Below, piece after piece: positions 9,732-17,761 of a stretch of 45,752 nucleotides of DNA. Positions within the stretch are counted from its first letter, which is position 1. Each line of letters starts with the position of its first letter. Location of the stretch: NCBI GenBank assembly GCA_900321605.1, contig ONWR01000014.1, positions 1 through 45,752 on the forward strand. Reading direction: 5' to 3'. The notes under the pieces were generated by a model. That model saw only the letters and a program-made list of their open reading frames with translations. It ran no database searches and was not told the DNA's origin. Origin of the DNA: an uncultured Bacteroidales bacterium (GTDB taxonomy: Bacteria; Bacteroidota; Bacteroidia; Bacteroidales; Paludibacteraceae). The position numbers were made by a program, and so were the translations under genes.

Positions 9732-11575
9732 CCAATAACCCATTGCATATGTCACATTTCAGATTTACACAAAACGCTGCCTTTTTGGCATGCGCTTTTG
9801 TGTTGGTTGCCTGCAACCATTTCAACCCCGACAACGGTCCTATCCGCCTCAATCAGGTAGGCTTTGCGCCGGACCAGGAGAAAACAGCAACGGTAGTTAT
9901 CTCCAATCCTCAAATCATCAAATCATCAAATTGCTATATTTTAAATATAGCAGGTGATACCGTTTGGCGCGGAGAAGCATCCGGGACGATGCTTAACCCC
10001 GTTTCCGGCAAACCGTGCCAGATCGTTGATTTCTCCGATTTGACTGCTTGTGGCGAATATACGCTTTATGTGGAGAATGATCAAATGTCAAATCTTCAAT
10101 TTCAAATCTCCAATTCGCCTTACCGTGAGTTAACACGGCAGGCACTTCGTGCCTACTACCATCAGCGGGCTTCCATGGCAACCGAAGAGCCCTATGCAGA
10201 GGGATATGCGCGCCCTGCCGGACACCCGGATGATCATGTGATTGTTCATGCTTCGGCGGCGACCGACGAACGCCCTGCCGGAACAATAATCTCCTCACCG
10301 GGAGGCTGGTACGACGCAGGAGACTATAACAAATACATCGTCAATTCCGGTTTCACCATGGGCGTATGGCTCATGGCGTACGAGTTTAATAAAGCTTATT
10401 ACGATACCCTCTATCTCAACATCCCGGAATCTCAAATGAACAAATGTCCCGACATGTTGTCGGAGGCGATGTATAACCTCCGCTGGATGATGACGATGCA
10501 GGATCTGGACGGCGGCGTCTATCATAAGTTGACAGAGCCGGCTTTTGAGGGTTTTATCCGTCCCGATCAATGCAAAAAGCCCCGGTATGTAGTGATGAAA
10601 ACGACTGCGGCTACGCTGGATTTTGCGGCGACTATGGCGCTCGCTGCGCGAGTTTATGAGCCGTATGATCCGGATTTCTGCAAGGAGGCGAAAGAGGCGG
10701 CAATCAAAGCATACGCTTGGGCGGTAGAGCACCCCGAAGTCTATTACGATCAGCCGAAGATGAATGCGCAGTTTGCGAGCACATCGTGCCCCGATGGGGC
10801 TAAGAACGAAGAGATGAAACAATGCGGAGAGGTAGAGATCACCACCGGTGCGTATGACGATTTTGATGTGAACGATGAGTTTTATTGGGCGGAGGTAGAA
10901 CTGTATCTGCTCACCGGTGACGAACAATACAAAGCCAATGTAAAAGACCATGCTGGTGCTATTGCTAACACCCTTGCCAAAGACGGCAAGTATTATCTTC
11001 CGTCAACATGGGGCAATGTAGCTGAATTGGCGTACCTCGAGCTTCTTCTGCAAGGAAAGACCGACGCCGATGCTCTTTTAACTTACCTCGCGCCTTATCT
11101 CGACGAGGCAGACACCATCTCCGTGTTCCGTTCGCCCTACGGCAACCGCGAATCGGATTTCTTCTGGGGCTGCAACTCCGAGGGATGCTGCTGGCGTGGG
11201 GTAGAGTGCCTCTATGCCTACCGACTCACCGGAGACGAACAATACCGCATCAATGCCCAGCGGTGCCTCAATTATATCCTCGGGCAGAACGCGACAGGCT
11301 ATTGTTATGTCACCGGCTTTGGTTCCCGTCCTACCTCTCACCCCCACCACCGGCTCTCGTACACCAACCCACACGGCACCATCCCCGGTTTCCTTGCCGG
11401 AGGACCCAACCCTGCCCAGCAGGATCGGATTACCGATGGCGTAAAATACACCAAGAACGTGCCTGCCGATGAGTCCTACCTCGATTTTCAGCCCTCTTAT
11501 GCCTCCAATGAGGTCACTATTAACTGGAATGTAACACTCTTTGCTCTAACAGCCGGAATCGATGCGCTGGAATAA
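9728..11575 (+). CDS. GH9 cellulase with N-terminal Ig-like domain, lipoprotein
   Basis: Inverting endo- or exo-glucanase of family GH9, 615 residues. A lipobox (VLVAC) follows a hydrophobic stretch at about 15-28. The CelD_N Ig-like domain begins at IRLNQVGFAP (about 38-47). The catalytic (alpha/alpha)6 barrel shows GGWYDAGDYNKY at about 192-203, holding the two catalytic-base Asp residues, the SRPTSHPHHR segment near 535, and the acid Glu E595 in NEVTINWN. The start overlaps the MFS stop; an ATG at 9749 is an alternative. Two short repeat arrays (9903-9936 and 10080-10117) lie in frame in the Ig-like domain, encoding QIIKSSN and QMSNLQFQISN, an unusual feature shared with other genes here. 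The gene end overlaps GH3 by 14 bp. Confidence 0.93.
   Translation: MTNNPLHMSHFRFTQNAAFLACAFVLVACNHFNPDNGPIRLNQVGFAPDQEKTATVVISNPQIIKSSNCYILNIAGDTVWRGEASGTMLNPVSGKPCQIVDFSDLTACGEYTLYVENDQMSNLQFQISNSPYRELTRQALRAYYHQRASMATEEPYAEGYARPAGHPDDHVIVHASAATDERPAGTIISSPGGWYDAGDYNKYIVNSGFTMGVWLMAYEFNKAYYDTLYLNIPESQMNKCPDMLSEAMYNLRWMMTMQDLDGGVYHKLTEPAFEGFIRPDQCKKPRYVVMKTTAATLDFAATMALAARVYEPYDPDFCKEAKEAAIKAYAWAVEHPEVYYDQPKMNAQFASTSCPDGAKNEEMKQCGEVEITTGAYDDFDVNDEFYWAEVELYLLTGDEQYKANVKDHAGAIANTLAKDGKYYLPSTWGNVAELAYLELLLQGKTDADALLTYLAPYLDEADTISVFRSPYGNRESDFFWGCNSEGCCWRGVECLYAYRLTGDEQYRINAQRCLNYILGQNATGYCYVTGFGSRPTSHPHHRLSYTNPHGTIPGFLAGGPNPAQQDRITDGVKYTKNVPADESYLDFQPSYASNEVTINWNVTLFALTAGIDALE
9903..9936 (+). 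repeat. CAAATCAT tandem array inside GH9 gene
   Basis: Near-perfect units CAAATCAT, CAAATCAT, CAAATTG, period 8, in the Ig-like domain and in frame. Confidence 0.6.
10080..10117 (+). repeat. TCAAATCT-type array inside GH9 gene
   Basis: Units TCAAATG, TCAAATCT, TCAATT, TCAAATCT, CCAATTCG; period 6-8, in frame. Same word class as the array at 9903-9936. Confidence 0.5.
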
Positions 11576-13835
11576 ACTGATACTGACCTTTCTGCTCCTC
11601 TCCCTCTTCACTGCCTGTATGCATAAGAGCGAGGAGGACCGTTTTATTGATGACCTCCTTCAGCGCATGACTATCGAGGAGAAAATCGGACAACTTAACC
11701 AACTTGACCCCTCATGGGACACGGCCGCAAAGGAACAACTCATCAGAGAGGGAAGAGTGGGATCCCTTTTCAATGTGGTTGATCCCCAAGAACTCAACCG
11801 ACTCCAGCGATTGGCGGTTGAGCAATCGCGACTGGGTATTCCTCTTGTCTTTGCGCGTGATATCATCCACGGCTTTCGAACAATCTATCCGATTCCTCTG
11901 GGGCAGGCTGCTTCTTGGGCCCCCGGACTGGTCGAAAAGGCGGCACAACGGACCGCCGTTGAGACCGTGCAAACCGGCATCCGATGGACTTTCTCTCCCA
12001 TGGTTGATGTAGCACATGACCCCCGATGGGGACGCATCGCTGAGGGATACGGAGAAGACCCCTTCCTCACTTCCGTCATGGGAGCCGCTGTCATCAGAGG
12101 CTACCAATATGACCAAATAGTAAATGACCAGAAGGTAAATGGCCTGGCTGCTTGCGTCAAGCATTTTGCCGGATATTCCGCTTCCGAGGCTGGGAGAGAT
12201 TATAATACCACCTGGATTCCCGAGACACAACTCCGGGATATCTACCTCCCGCCTTTCAAAGCAGCACTCGATGCCGGAGCTATGTCTGTTATGTGCGCCT
12301 TCAACAACCTCAACGGAACACCTCCCTCCGCCAACAAGCATCTGAATATAGACATCCTCCGTCACGAGTGGCACTCGTCCGCTCTACTCGTCAGTGACTG
12401 GGGATCCGGTGCAGATCTGGTCCCACACGGCCTCTGTGCCGATAGAGAAGAGGCAGCGCTCCGTTGTATCAACGCGCGGATGGAGATGGATATGCAAGGC
12501 AATATTTACCATGACTACCTCTCCAAACTGCTAAATGATAAAATGGTAAATGAACAAATCGTAAATGAATGCGTTCGTTCCGTCCTCCGTTTCAAATACC
12601 GCCTCGGGCTCTTTGAGCATCCCTACGCTCCCGAACAAACACCAACCTTCTACTCCTCCGAAGCACTCGCCCTGGCGCAGCAGGCGGCGGAAGAGTCCGC
12701 TATACTCCTCAAGAATAACGGCATACTTCCGCTGGATACCTCTTCTGCATGCAATATATTGATTACCGGCCCCATGGCGCACCAACCCAAAGAGCAACTC
12801 GGTACCTGGGTCTTTGACGCGCAGCCCGAGCACTCCGTCACCCCCGTGGATGCGTTCACTGCCATCTGCGAGAGAAACCACAAACTGAAGATCCGTTTCG
12901 AACCGGGCTTGACCTATTCGCGCGATAACGCCTCCGCAGGAATCGCCAAGGCACGAGACGCGGCACGGCAGGCGGATATAATACTCTTCTTCTGCGGAGA
13001 AGAAGCAATCCTGTCCGGGGAAGCACGATGCCGCGCGGAACTCAATCTGCCAGGAGCGCAGACCCGAATGATGAATGAACTGGTGGCAACAGGCAAACCC
13101 GTCGTCATGATCGTCATGGCGGGCAGACCACTCACCATAGGACGAGAGGTAGAGCAAGCTACTGCCGTACTATACGCCTTCCATCCGGGTACCATGGCGG
13201 GACCCGCACTCGCCAATATACTTACTGGAAAGGTATCACCTTCCGGTAAGACACCCGTCACTTTTCCAAAGATGGTCGGGCAGATACCTTTCTACTATAA
13301 TCGCATGAACACCGGTAGGCCCGCTACGGACAAACTCATGCTTATAGATGACATTCCCGTCGGATGCGAGCAATTCAGTATCGGAGCTTCGTCATATTGG
13401 CTCGAGACACCCGTTGAACCACTCTTCCACTTCGGATTTGGACTTACTTATACCAACTTCGAATATTCAGAACCGCAAATCACGGTGACTGAAGGAAAGA
13501 ACGAACCCACAAGGTTCACCATCTCCTGCGACATTACCAATACCGGCAATCGCGCAGCTTCGGAGGTGGCACAACTCTACGCCCGACAACTCTACGGCTA
13601 TATGGCTCGCCCCATCAAAGAACTTAAAGGATTTCAAAAAATAAACATCCCCGCCGGAGAAACACGTACCGTCACTTTCACACTCACCCGGGCGGATCTC
13701 GGCTATTGGCATGAAGCCTATGATGACCTGAACAGCCGTGTTTGGTTCGACACAGACACCGCGGATTTCCTCTTTTGGATAGCACCTGACTCTCGTTGTC
13801 AAACAACACCTTGCCATTTCTCGCCATGTTATTAA
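11562..13835 (+). CDS. bglX: GH3 beta-glucosidase, lipoprotein
   Basis: Retaining beta-glucosidase that removes glucose from cello-oligosaccharides. The 757-residue protein has a lipobox (LFTAC, Cys 19), the TIM barrel (about 25-340) with FSPMVDVAHDPRWGRIAEGYGEDP, KHFAGY and the nucleophile D279 in LLVSDWGS, then the alpha/beta sandwich and a C-terminal FnIII-like domain (about 640-730, with ASEVAQLY and LKGFQKINIPAGET). It overlaps the GH9 gene by 14 bp and is the last gene of the PUL, with a terminator 31 bp downstream. Two degenerate repeats (12113-12145 and 12531-12572) lie in frame in surface-loop positions, encoding QIVNDQKVNG and NDKMVNEQIVNE. The family is certain; the symbol is by analogy. 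Confidence 0.92.
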   Translation: MRWNKLILTFLLLSLFTACMHKSEEDRFIDDLLQRMTIEEKIGQLNQLDPSWDTAAKEQLIREGRVGSLFNVVDPQELNRLQRLAVEQSRLGIPLVFARDIIHGFRTIYPIPLGQAASWAPGLVEKAAQRTAVETVQTGIRWTFSPMVDVAHDPRWGRIAEGYGEDPFLTSVMGAAVIRGYQYDQIVNDQKVNGLAACVKHFAGYSASEAGRDYNTTWIPETQLRDIYLPPFKAALDAGAMSVMCAFNNLNGTPPSANKHLNIDILRHEWHSSALLVSDWGSGADLVPHGLCADREEAALRCINARMEMDMQGNIYHDYLSKLLNDKMVNEQIVNECVRSVLRFKYRLGLFEHPYAPEQTPTFYSSEALALAQQAAEESAILLKNNGILPLDTSSACNILITGPMAHQPKEQLGTWVFDAQPEHSVTPVDAFTAICERNHKLKIRFEPGLTYSRDNASAGIAKARDAARQADIILFFCGEEAILSGEARCRAELNLPGAQTRMMNELVATGKPVVMIVMAGRPLTIGREVEQATAVLYAFHPGTMAGPALANILTGKVSPSGKTPVTFPKMVGQIPFYYNRMNTGRPATDKLMLIDDIPVGCEQFSIGASSYWLETPVEPLFHFGFGLTYTNFEYSEPQITVTEGKNEPTRFTISCDITNTGNRAASEVAQLYARQLYGYMARPIKELKGFQKINIPAGETRTVTFTLTRADLGYWHEAYDDLNSRVWFDTDTADFLFWIAPDSRCQTTPCHFSPCY
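12113..12145 (+). repeat. GTAAATG-type array inside GH3 gene
   Basis: Degenerate words AATAGTAAATGACC and AAGGTAAATGG; weak, but the same word recurs at 12531-12572. Confidence 0.35.
12531..12572 (+). repeat. TAAATGA-type array inside GH3 gene
   Basis: Words TAAATGA, TAAAATGG, TAAATGAAC, AAATCG, TAAATGAA repeat with a period of 6-9, in frame. Confidence 0.45.
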
Positions 13836-13866
13836 GATAACTATCGGCATTCGGGCTAATTTTTAT

Positions 13867-13905
13867 GAGGCGGAGCACTTTAATGGTGCTTCGCCTCTTT
13901 TTTTT
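13867..13905 (+). terminator. Rho-independent terminator after GH3 / end of PUL
   Basis: Twelve-base-pair stem GAGGCGGAGCAC / GTGCTTCGCCTC (one G-U pair), 7-base loop, then eight T. It marks the 3' end of the PUL transcript. Confidence 0.92.
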
Positions 13906-13979
13906 GTGTCCTTTTGTGCGTGCAAGGGTTTTCTTCGTTCATTTCAGGTCGATACTATCAACAGTTCAAAATTATTTCT

Positions 13980-14202
13980 ATGACCAAGTATCAATTTCTG
14001 CTCAAAAAAAAAACAGGAGGGAGAACTGAGCATTCTCATCAAAGATTACGGATTTCCGTCCTACTATCCTAAATGGATGGAGTATTATGCATTCCATTTG
14101 GCTCATCTAGAGATGAGTAACGTGGAAATTTCGTACTATTTTACAGCAACGAAGAGTACAATTCAACGAGCTATCACATTTATGGAGTCTCCGATTGGAT
14201 AG
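13980..14202 (+). pseudogene. Small HTH-like protein, frame broken at an A10 tract
   Basis: From the ATG at 13980 the frame reads MTKYQFLLKKK and then stops early because of a run of ten A (14004-14013). With nine A it would continue to 14202 as a roughly 74-residue protein, including ILIKDYGFPSYYPKWM and a helix-turn-helix-looking end (LEMSNVEISYYFTATKST followed by IQRAI). The coherent protein on both sides of the tract suggests a real gene that is off in this copy, a slippage-controlled gene, or a homopolymer sequencing error. Function is unknown; the HTH resembles those of small DNA-binding or transposase-type proteins. It sits alone between two strong hairpins. Confidence 0.5.
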
Positions 14203-14215
14203 CATTCTATTCACA

Positions 14216-14246
14216 CAAATGCCGACCAATTGAAGGTCGGCATTTG
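14216..14246. terminator. Bidirectional hairpin between HTH remnant and ATPase gene
   Basis: Perfect 12-bp stem CAAATGCCGACC / GGTCGGCATTTG with a 7-base loop, next to the ATPase stop codon (minus strand). There is no long T tract on either side, so termination may be weak or the hairpin may protect the 3' end. Confidence 0.65.
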
Positions 14247-14247
14247 C

Positions 14248-15669
14248 TTATTCTTGGAACAGGTCGTCCATCGTCAATTGGTTCGGTATGCCTTTGGCAT
14301 ATGCATTGCGAACCAAGCCGTACGAAGTAACCATCACGATACGAACCGCTTTGCGTGTTTGGGTGACATTCTGAAATATTGTTTTCTTATCTCGCACGTC
14401 CTCATCGTCCGCTTTCGTCATCGCGTACGGGTCGCTATAAAATTTCATCTCGCACAGATTGATCACATTATCACTGCGATCTATCAGCAAATCAATCTGT
14501 GTCCCTTTCTCTTTGTCATTCTGCGGACGATACGTCCATGAGTAGATTCCGCACTCCATACCGGATATACCCAATGCTTTCAGTATTTGATCCTCATGAA
14601 GCAAGCAAACGCGCTCGAAGGCTAAGCCGCTCCATGCGCGATATTCTGGTGTCCCGATCATAGTAGTCCAACGCGTGCGGCTTCCTTTGCTGGCTTCTGC
14701 GATGAACTTAAAATGGAACAAGGTAAAATTATCAATCAACTGATAACGGGTATCCTTTTTTACTTTGCCCAAGGCTGTATAAGAACGAATAAAGTTACAT
14801 TGCTCCAACTCTTCCAACTTCTCTGCCAACTTACCACCCAAGTTGATTGTCAATGCTTTATCCAGTTCGTCAAATGTCATTCCAACTTTCTTCGTGCCTA
14901 ATGCCGTGATAATCTCAATATACGGTTGCGGTGCACGGAATAGCGAAGCGTATAACGCTTTGAACTCATCACGCAACTCTGCCGTATCGTCAAAGAACAG
15001 ATTGTCGATGTTCTGTGCCCACGACCACTCTGGTCGCAGCAAACTCCAATAATACGGCACACCGCCTAATACCATATACGTCTCCAATATATCGCGATGC
15101 ATCATCTCTAACGACCGTTTCTGAGCGTACAATTCACATTCTTTCAAGTTAAACGGCCGCAGATGAATTTGACGCGTTAAGCGATTATGCAAACCACCTT
15201 TGTTATGAACGATATTGCCGATGATCCATGAAGTGGCGCTACCGCATACAATCAACACAATGTCATCGCGCAGGTTGGCCCAACCGTTCCAGAAATGCTC
15301 GAAGGCAGTCAAGAAACGGCTTTTCGGTGTATCTAACCATGGCAATTCGTCAATAAACACAATCTTCTTTCCTTCCGGCAACGAAGTTAGATAGTCTTGC
15401 AACATATGGAAGGCTTCAAACCAAGTCTTTGGTAACTTGCATTTCTTCACACCTGCACTGCGTAGCGACTCACGGAACTCCCAAAGCTGTTCTGCCTTAG
15501 TCGCCTTGGCCAATCCTGTGTGCACGAACGCAAACTTTCCTCCGAAAGTCTGCTTTACCAAATACGTCTTTCCTACGCGGCGTCTGCCGTAGATAGCGCA
15601 AAATTGTGACTCATCGCTCTCTAACAATTCCAGCAATGCCTGCTGCTGTTTTTCTCGTCCGATTAACAT
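14248..15669 (-). CDS. AAA ATPase with C-terminal nuclease-like domain (ATP-binding protein, DUF234-type)
   Basis: A 473-residue member of the archaeal-type/bacterial AAA ATPase family that is common in Bacteroidetes but functionally obscure. I start it at 15669 (MLIGREKQQQ); the open frame extends to 15978 but that stretch crosses the promoter and operators. Walker A is GRRRVGKT (28-35) and Walker B IVFIDELPW (103-111); a sensor-like VCGSATSWI follows. The C-terminal region contains TQIDLLIDR and NLCEMKFYS, which match the D...ExK pattern of PD-(D/E)XK folds (DUF234-type). It stands alone on the minus strand. A promoter at 15700-15731 and four copies of a 10-bp operator-like word upstream suggest tight regulation, perhaps by its own product. 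Family call good; role unknown. Confidence 0.82.
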   Translation of the reverse strand: MLIGREKQQQALLELLESDESQFCAIYGRRRVGKTYLVKQTFGGKFAFVHTGLAKATKAEQLWEFRESLRSAGVKKCKLPKTWFEAFHMLQDYLTSLPEGKKIVFIDELPWLDTPKSRFLTAFEHFWNGWANLRDDIVLIVCGSATSWIIGNIVHNKGGLHNRLTRQIHLRPFNLKECELYAQKRSLEMMHRDILETYMVLGGVPYYWSLLRPEWSWAQNIDNLFFDDTAELRDEFKALYASLFRAPQPYIEIITALGTKKVGMTFDELDKALTINLGGKLAEKLEELEQCNFIRSYTALGKVKKDTRYQLIDNFTLFHFKFIAEASKGSRTRWTTMIGTPEYRAWSGLAFERVCLLHEDQILKALGISGMECGIYSWTYRPQNDKEKGTQIDLLIDRSDNVINLCEMKFYSDPYAMTKADDEDVRDKKTIFQNVTQTRKAVRIVMVTSYGLVRNAYAKGIPNQLTMDDLFQE

Positions 15670-15699
15670 AATTTGAGTGGTTTTAGTTAAAAATCGCTG

Positions 15700-15731
15700 C
15701 AAAGATACGAATAATTTCCGAAATGTGCAAG
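15700..15731 (-). promoter_or_regulatory. Bacteroidetes-type promoter of the AAA ATPase gene
   Basis: On the minus strand: CTTG (15731-15728), 20-base spacer, TATCTTTG (15707-15700), matching -33/-7 consensus spacing. One operator-like copy lies in the spacer. Confidence 0.65.
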
Positions 15732-15814
15732 AAAAAAATGAGATTTCGGAAAAAATAATGTAATTTTGTATTGATATTTTCCGAAATGTATGTAATTTCG
15801 AGTAGATTTCGGAA
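15715..15814. promoter_or_regulatory. Four-copy operator-like repeat TTTCCGAAAT
   Basis: Copies at 15715-15724 (+), 15743-15752 (-), 15778-15787 (+) and 15805-15814 (-) form two inverted repeats of about 37 bp, duplicated with 62-63 bp spacing. The shared core extends to TTTCCGAAATGT ... AGATTTCGGAAAA. The first copy falls between the -33 and -7 elements of the ATPase promoter, so binding there would block transcription. Confidence 0.65.
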
Positions 15815-16004
15815 AATATCTTAAGAAATACGCCGATAATCAAAAAGAAAAGCATACAGCGCAGCAGATCGTTCGTTTGCGGACAACGACCGCAAAAAGA
15901 AAAGAAGCAAAAGGAAAAACAAAAAATGTACAAAAGGGTGTTACGTACTGCGCGTATGAGTAGCACCATATGTAACACCTTTATGTAACACCAATTAATA
16001 ATTT

Positions 16005-16380
16005 ATGAATGATTTTCACGACATCTCTTTGCTATCGCCGCCACCGTTACCAAACGACGCATCGAAGCAGGAGACACTCGGAGACGGCAACTAATCTTCA
16101 AAGAAGTCTATGCTTCCCTCAAAAACCAACTATCGCATCGGGAGCGGAAAGGGAGCGGAACGAGAGCGGAAAGGGGGCAAGTGCTAACGAGGTAGCGAAA
16201 CGCAACCGTTTTGCAGCCGTTCGTGCAGCCGTGGCAGCCCGCGCAAAAGACCTGATGAAGATCAGTGCCGACCAAGCGGCATTCGCTGCGCAGAAAGACG
16301 CCCCGAATGGCAAGACCACGATGAACGCGTACCTCTGGAAAGTCTGCGGCGAGGAGTACGATACTGAGCACAACGGCTAA
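16005..16380 (+). pseudogene. Decayed or frameshifted small gene
   Basis: Coding-like sequence switches frames. One frame opens with MNDFHDISL at 16005; a second reads AIAATVTKRRIEAGDTRRRQ between about 16028 and 16140; the third reads RNRFAAVRAAVAARAKDLMK and ends AYLWKVCGEEYDTEHNG at 16380. The longest single frame is 16009-16380 (123 codons). Three tandem 11-bp units (16141-16173, GGAGCGGAAAG-like) sit at the second switch; insertion of such units changes the frame. I do not recognise the family; the basic, helical composition would suit a small DNA-binding protein. It may instead be a genuine short gene covering only the last part. Confidence 0.4.
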
Positions 16381-16387
16381 GAGCCGA

Positions 16388-16415
16388 ATTCACAATTCAC
16401 AATTATCAATTATCA
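16388..16415 (+). repeat. Exact period-7 array ATTCACA/ATTATCA
   Basis: Four units with exact 7-base period: ATTCACA, ATTCACA, ATTATCA, ATTATCA. The array at 16493-16520 is of the reverse-complement class. Confidence 0.75.
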
Positions 16416-16492
16416 AAGGGCTTACGGAGTTTGGTACGGACTAAAAGAATACGTACGGACTTATCAGTTTGTACAAAACCCTATAGGACGCC

Positions 16493-16520
16493 TTGTGATT
16501 TGTTATTTGTGATTTGTGAA
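16493..16520 (+). repeat. Exact period-7 array TTGTGAT
   Basis: Units TTGTGAT, TTGTTAT, TTGTGAT, TTGTGAA. Being complementary to the array at 16388-16415, the two could pair across the 77-bp gap. Confidence 0.75.
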
Positions 16521-16531
16521 TTGAAAAAAGG

Positions 16532-16558
16532 AAAAATCGCTCAAATCGGGCGATTTTT
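16532..16558 (+). terminator. Terminator-like hairpin upstream of the amidase promoter
   Basis: Stem AAAAATCGC / GCGATTTTT with a 9-base loop, followed by a T-rich run. It would insulate the amidase operon from upstream transcription. Confidence 0.55.
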
Positions 16559-16567
16559 CGCTTTTTA

Positions 16568-16599
16568 TTTGCATATATGCAAAAAAAAGTGTACCTTTG
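16568..16599 (+). promoter_or_regulatory. Promoter of the amidase-mlaD operon
   Basis: TTTG (16568-16571), 20-base spacer, TACCTTTG (16592-16599). The -33 element is part of a perfect 16-bp palindrome, TTTGCATATATGCAAA (16568-16583), a possible operator. The ATG lies 25 bp downstream. Confidence 0.85.
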
Positions 16600-16624
16600 C
16601 AGCCGATTTTAATTTAGGAGTAGT

Positions 16625-17761
16625 ATGCAGAAATGTTTCTATATAATAATGGCATTGCTGTTGAGCGTGGCGGTGTGGGCGGAGAAACCCTATACCGTGG
16701 TGCTCGATGCCGGACACGGCGGTAAGGATCCCGGCGCTGTCGGGAAGTTCTCCAAAGAGAAAGATCTGAACCTCACATTAGTCCTTAAAATGGGTGAACT
16801 CATCGCGGAGCGTTACCCCGATGTCAAAGTGGTATATACCCGTTCGACCGATGTGTTCATTCCCCTGCAGACCCGTGCGGACATAGCCAACAAAGCGGAT
16901 GCCGACCTGTTCATCTCGATCCATACTAACTCTGCTGAATCGAAAGCTCCGAGCGGTGTGGAGACCTTCATCCTTGGTACCGACCGCATGGAGGCGAACC
17001 TCGATGTGGCGATGCGAGAGAACGCTGTGATGAAGTTGGAGTCCGACTACAAAACGACCTATCAGGGTTTTGACCCTAACTCGATAGACTCGTATATCAT
17101 GTTCGAGTTGATGCAGAACAGCTACATGGATCAGTCCCTGCGTTTTGCGGAACAGGTGCAGCAGCGGTTTGTGGGTCACCTGAACCGTTCCGACCGAGGC
17201 GTCAGACAAGCGGCATTCTGGGTGTTGCTCAAGACGGCGTGTCCTTCGATCCTTTTTGAAATGGGATTTATCTCGAATCCCGAGGAAGAGCGGTACCTGA
17301 ATCAGCCTGCTTCGATGGCGCAGATGGCAAATGCGTTGGTGAACGCTTTCGGCGCTTATACCCACAAACAAGCGGTGAGAAAAGAAGCGAGTGAGAAGAA
17401 TTCAGAAGTCAGAATTCAGAGTTCAGATATTCAGAGTTCAGATGTCAGAATTCAGAGTTCAGATACTCCGACCAATGACCAAAAACCAACGACCAGCGAC
17501 TTTCGACCAACGACTAACGACCAACGACCAACTACCTTGTATGCTATTCAGATTTGTGCGTCCAAGAGTCCGCTGCAACCCAATGATCCGCAGCTCAAAG
17601 GGCAAGTTTGCGAATGTATGAAAGTGGGAGAATGGTATAAATACTATACCGCAGCCGATCCCGACCGTGCGAAAGTGGTGGAGGCACGCAAGAAATTGCT
17701 GTCCCTCTTCCCCGATTGCTGGATTATTAAAGTGGACAAGGGACAAAGGACTAACGACTAA
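16625..17761 (+). CDS. amiC: N-acetylmuramoyl-L-alanine amidase (Amidase_3) with SPOR-like tail
   Basis: Periplasmic zinc amidase that cuts the bond between MurNAc and the stem peptide during cell separation. Signal peptide 1-19; the Amidase_3 domain (22-245) has zinc ligands H31 (DAGHGG), E45 and H100 (ISIHTN), with the catalytic Glu E212 in FEMGFISN. Residues about 306-372 (LYAIQICASKS ... CWIIKVDKG) look like a SPOR/peptidoglycan-binding tail. The linker (about 259-304) is encoded entirely by two period-7 repeat arrays, giving IQSSD and NDQRPTT repeats, and the last few codons plus the stop lie in a third array (17737-17775). It has a strong promoter and is followed 29 bp later by the mlaD-like gene. 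The symbol is by family only. Confidence 0.9.
   Translation: MQKCFYIIMALLLSVAVWAEKPYTVVLDAGHGGKDPGAVGKFSKEKDLNLTLVLKMGELIAERYPDVKVVYTRSTDVFIPLQTRADIANKADADLFISIHTNSAESKAPSGVETFILGTDRMEANLDVAMRENAVMKLESDYKTTYQGFDPNSIDSYIMFELMQNSYMDQSLRFAEQVQQRFVGHLNRSDRGVRQAAFWVLLKTACPSILFEMGFISNPEEERYLNQPASMAQMANALVNAFGAYTHKQAVRKEASEKNSEVRIQSSDIQSSDVRIQSSDTPTNDQKPTTSDFRPTTNDQRPTTLYAIQICASKSPLQPNDPQLKGQVCECMKVGEWYKYYTAADPDRAKVVEARKKLLSLFPDCWIIKVDKGQRTND
17401..17463 (+). repeat. AGAGTTC/AGAATTC period-7 array in amidase linker
   Basis: About eight units of TTCAGAN type (AGAATTC, AGAGTTC, AGATATTC, AGAGTTC, AGATGTC and so on). The same class and orientation relative to transcription is found in mtaB (27965-28027). 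Confidence 0.75.
17466..17533 (+). repeat. ACGACCA period-7 array in amidase linker
   Basis: Degenerate units GACCAAT, GACCAAA, AACCAAC, GACCAGC, GACTTTC, GACCAAC and GACTAAC, then GACCAAC twice, encoding heptapeptides like NDQRPTT. Same class as 17737-17775, 22926-22967 and the centre of 26355-26436. Confidence 0.75.

Noticed and set aside
15670-15978. N-terminal extension of the AAA ATPase to 15978
   Set aside because: The extension covers the promoter and all four operator-like repeats and has a non-family, Phe/Cys-rich sequence; the family start MLIGRE fits 15669.
16431-16646. 71-codon ORF between the decayed gene and the amidase
   Set aside because: It spans a repeat array, a hairpin and the amidase promoter, and has no coding character.
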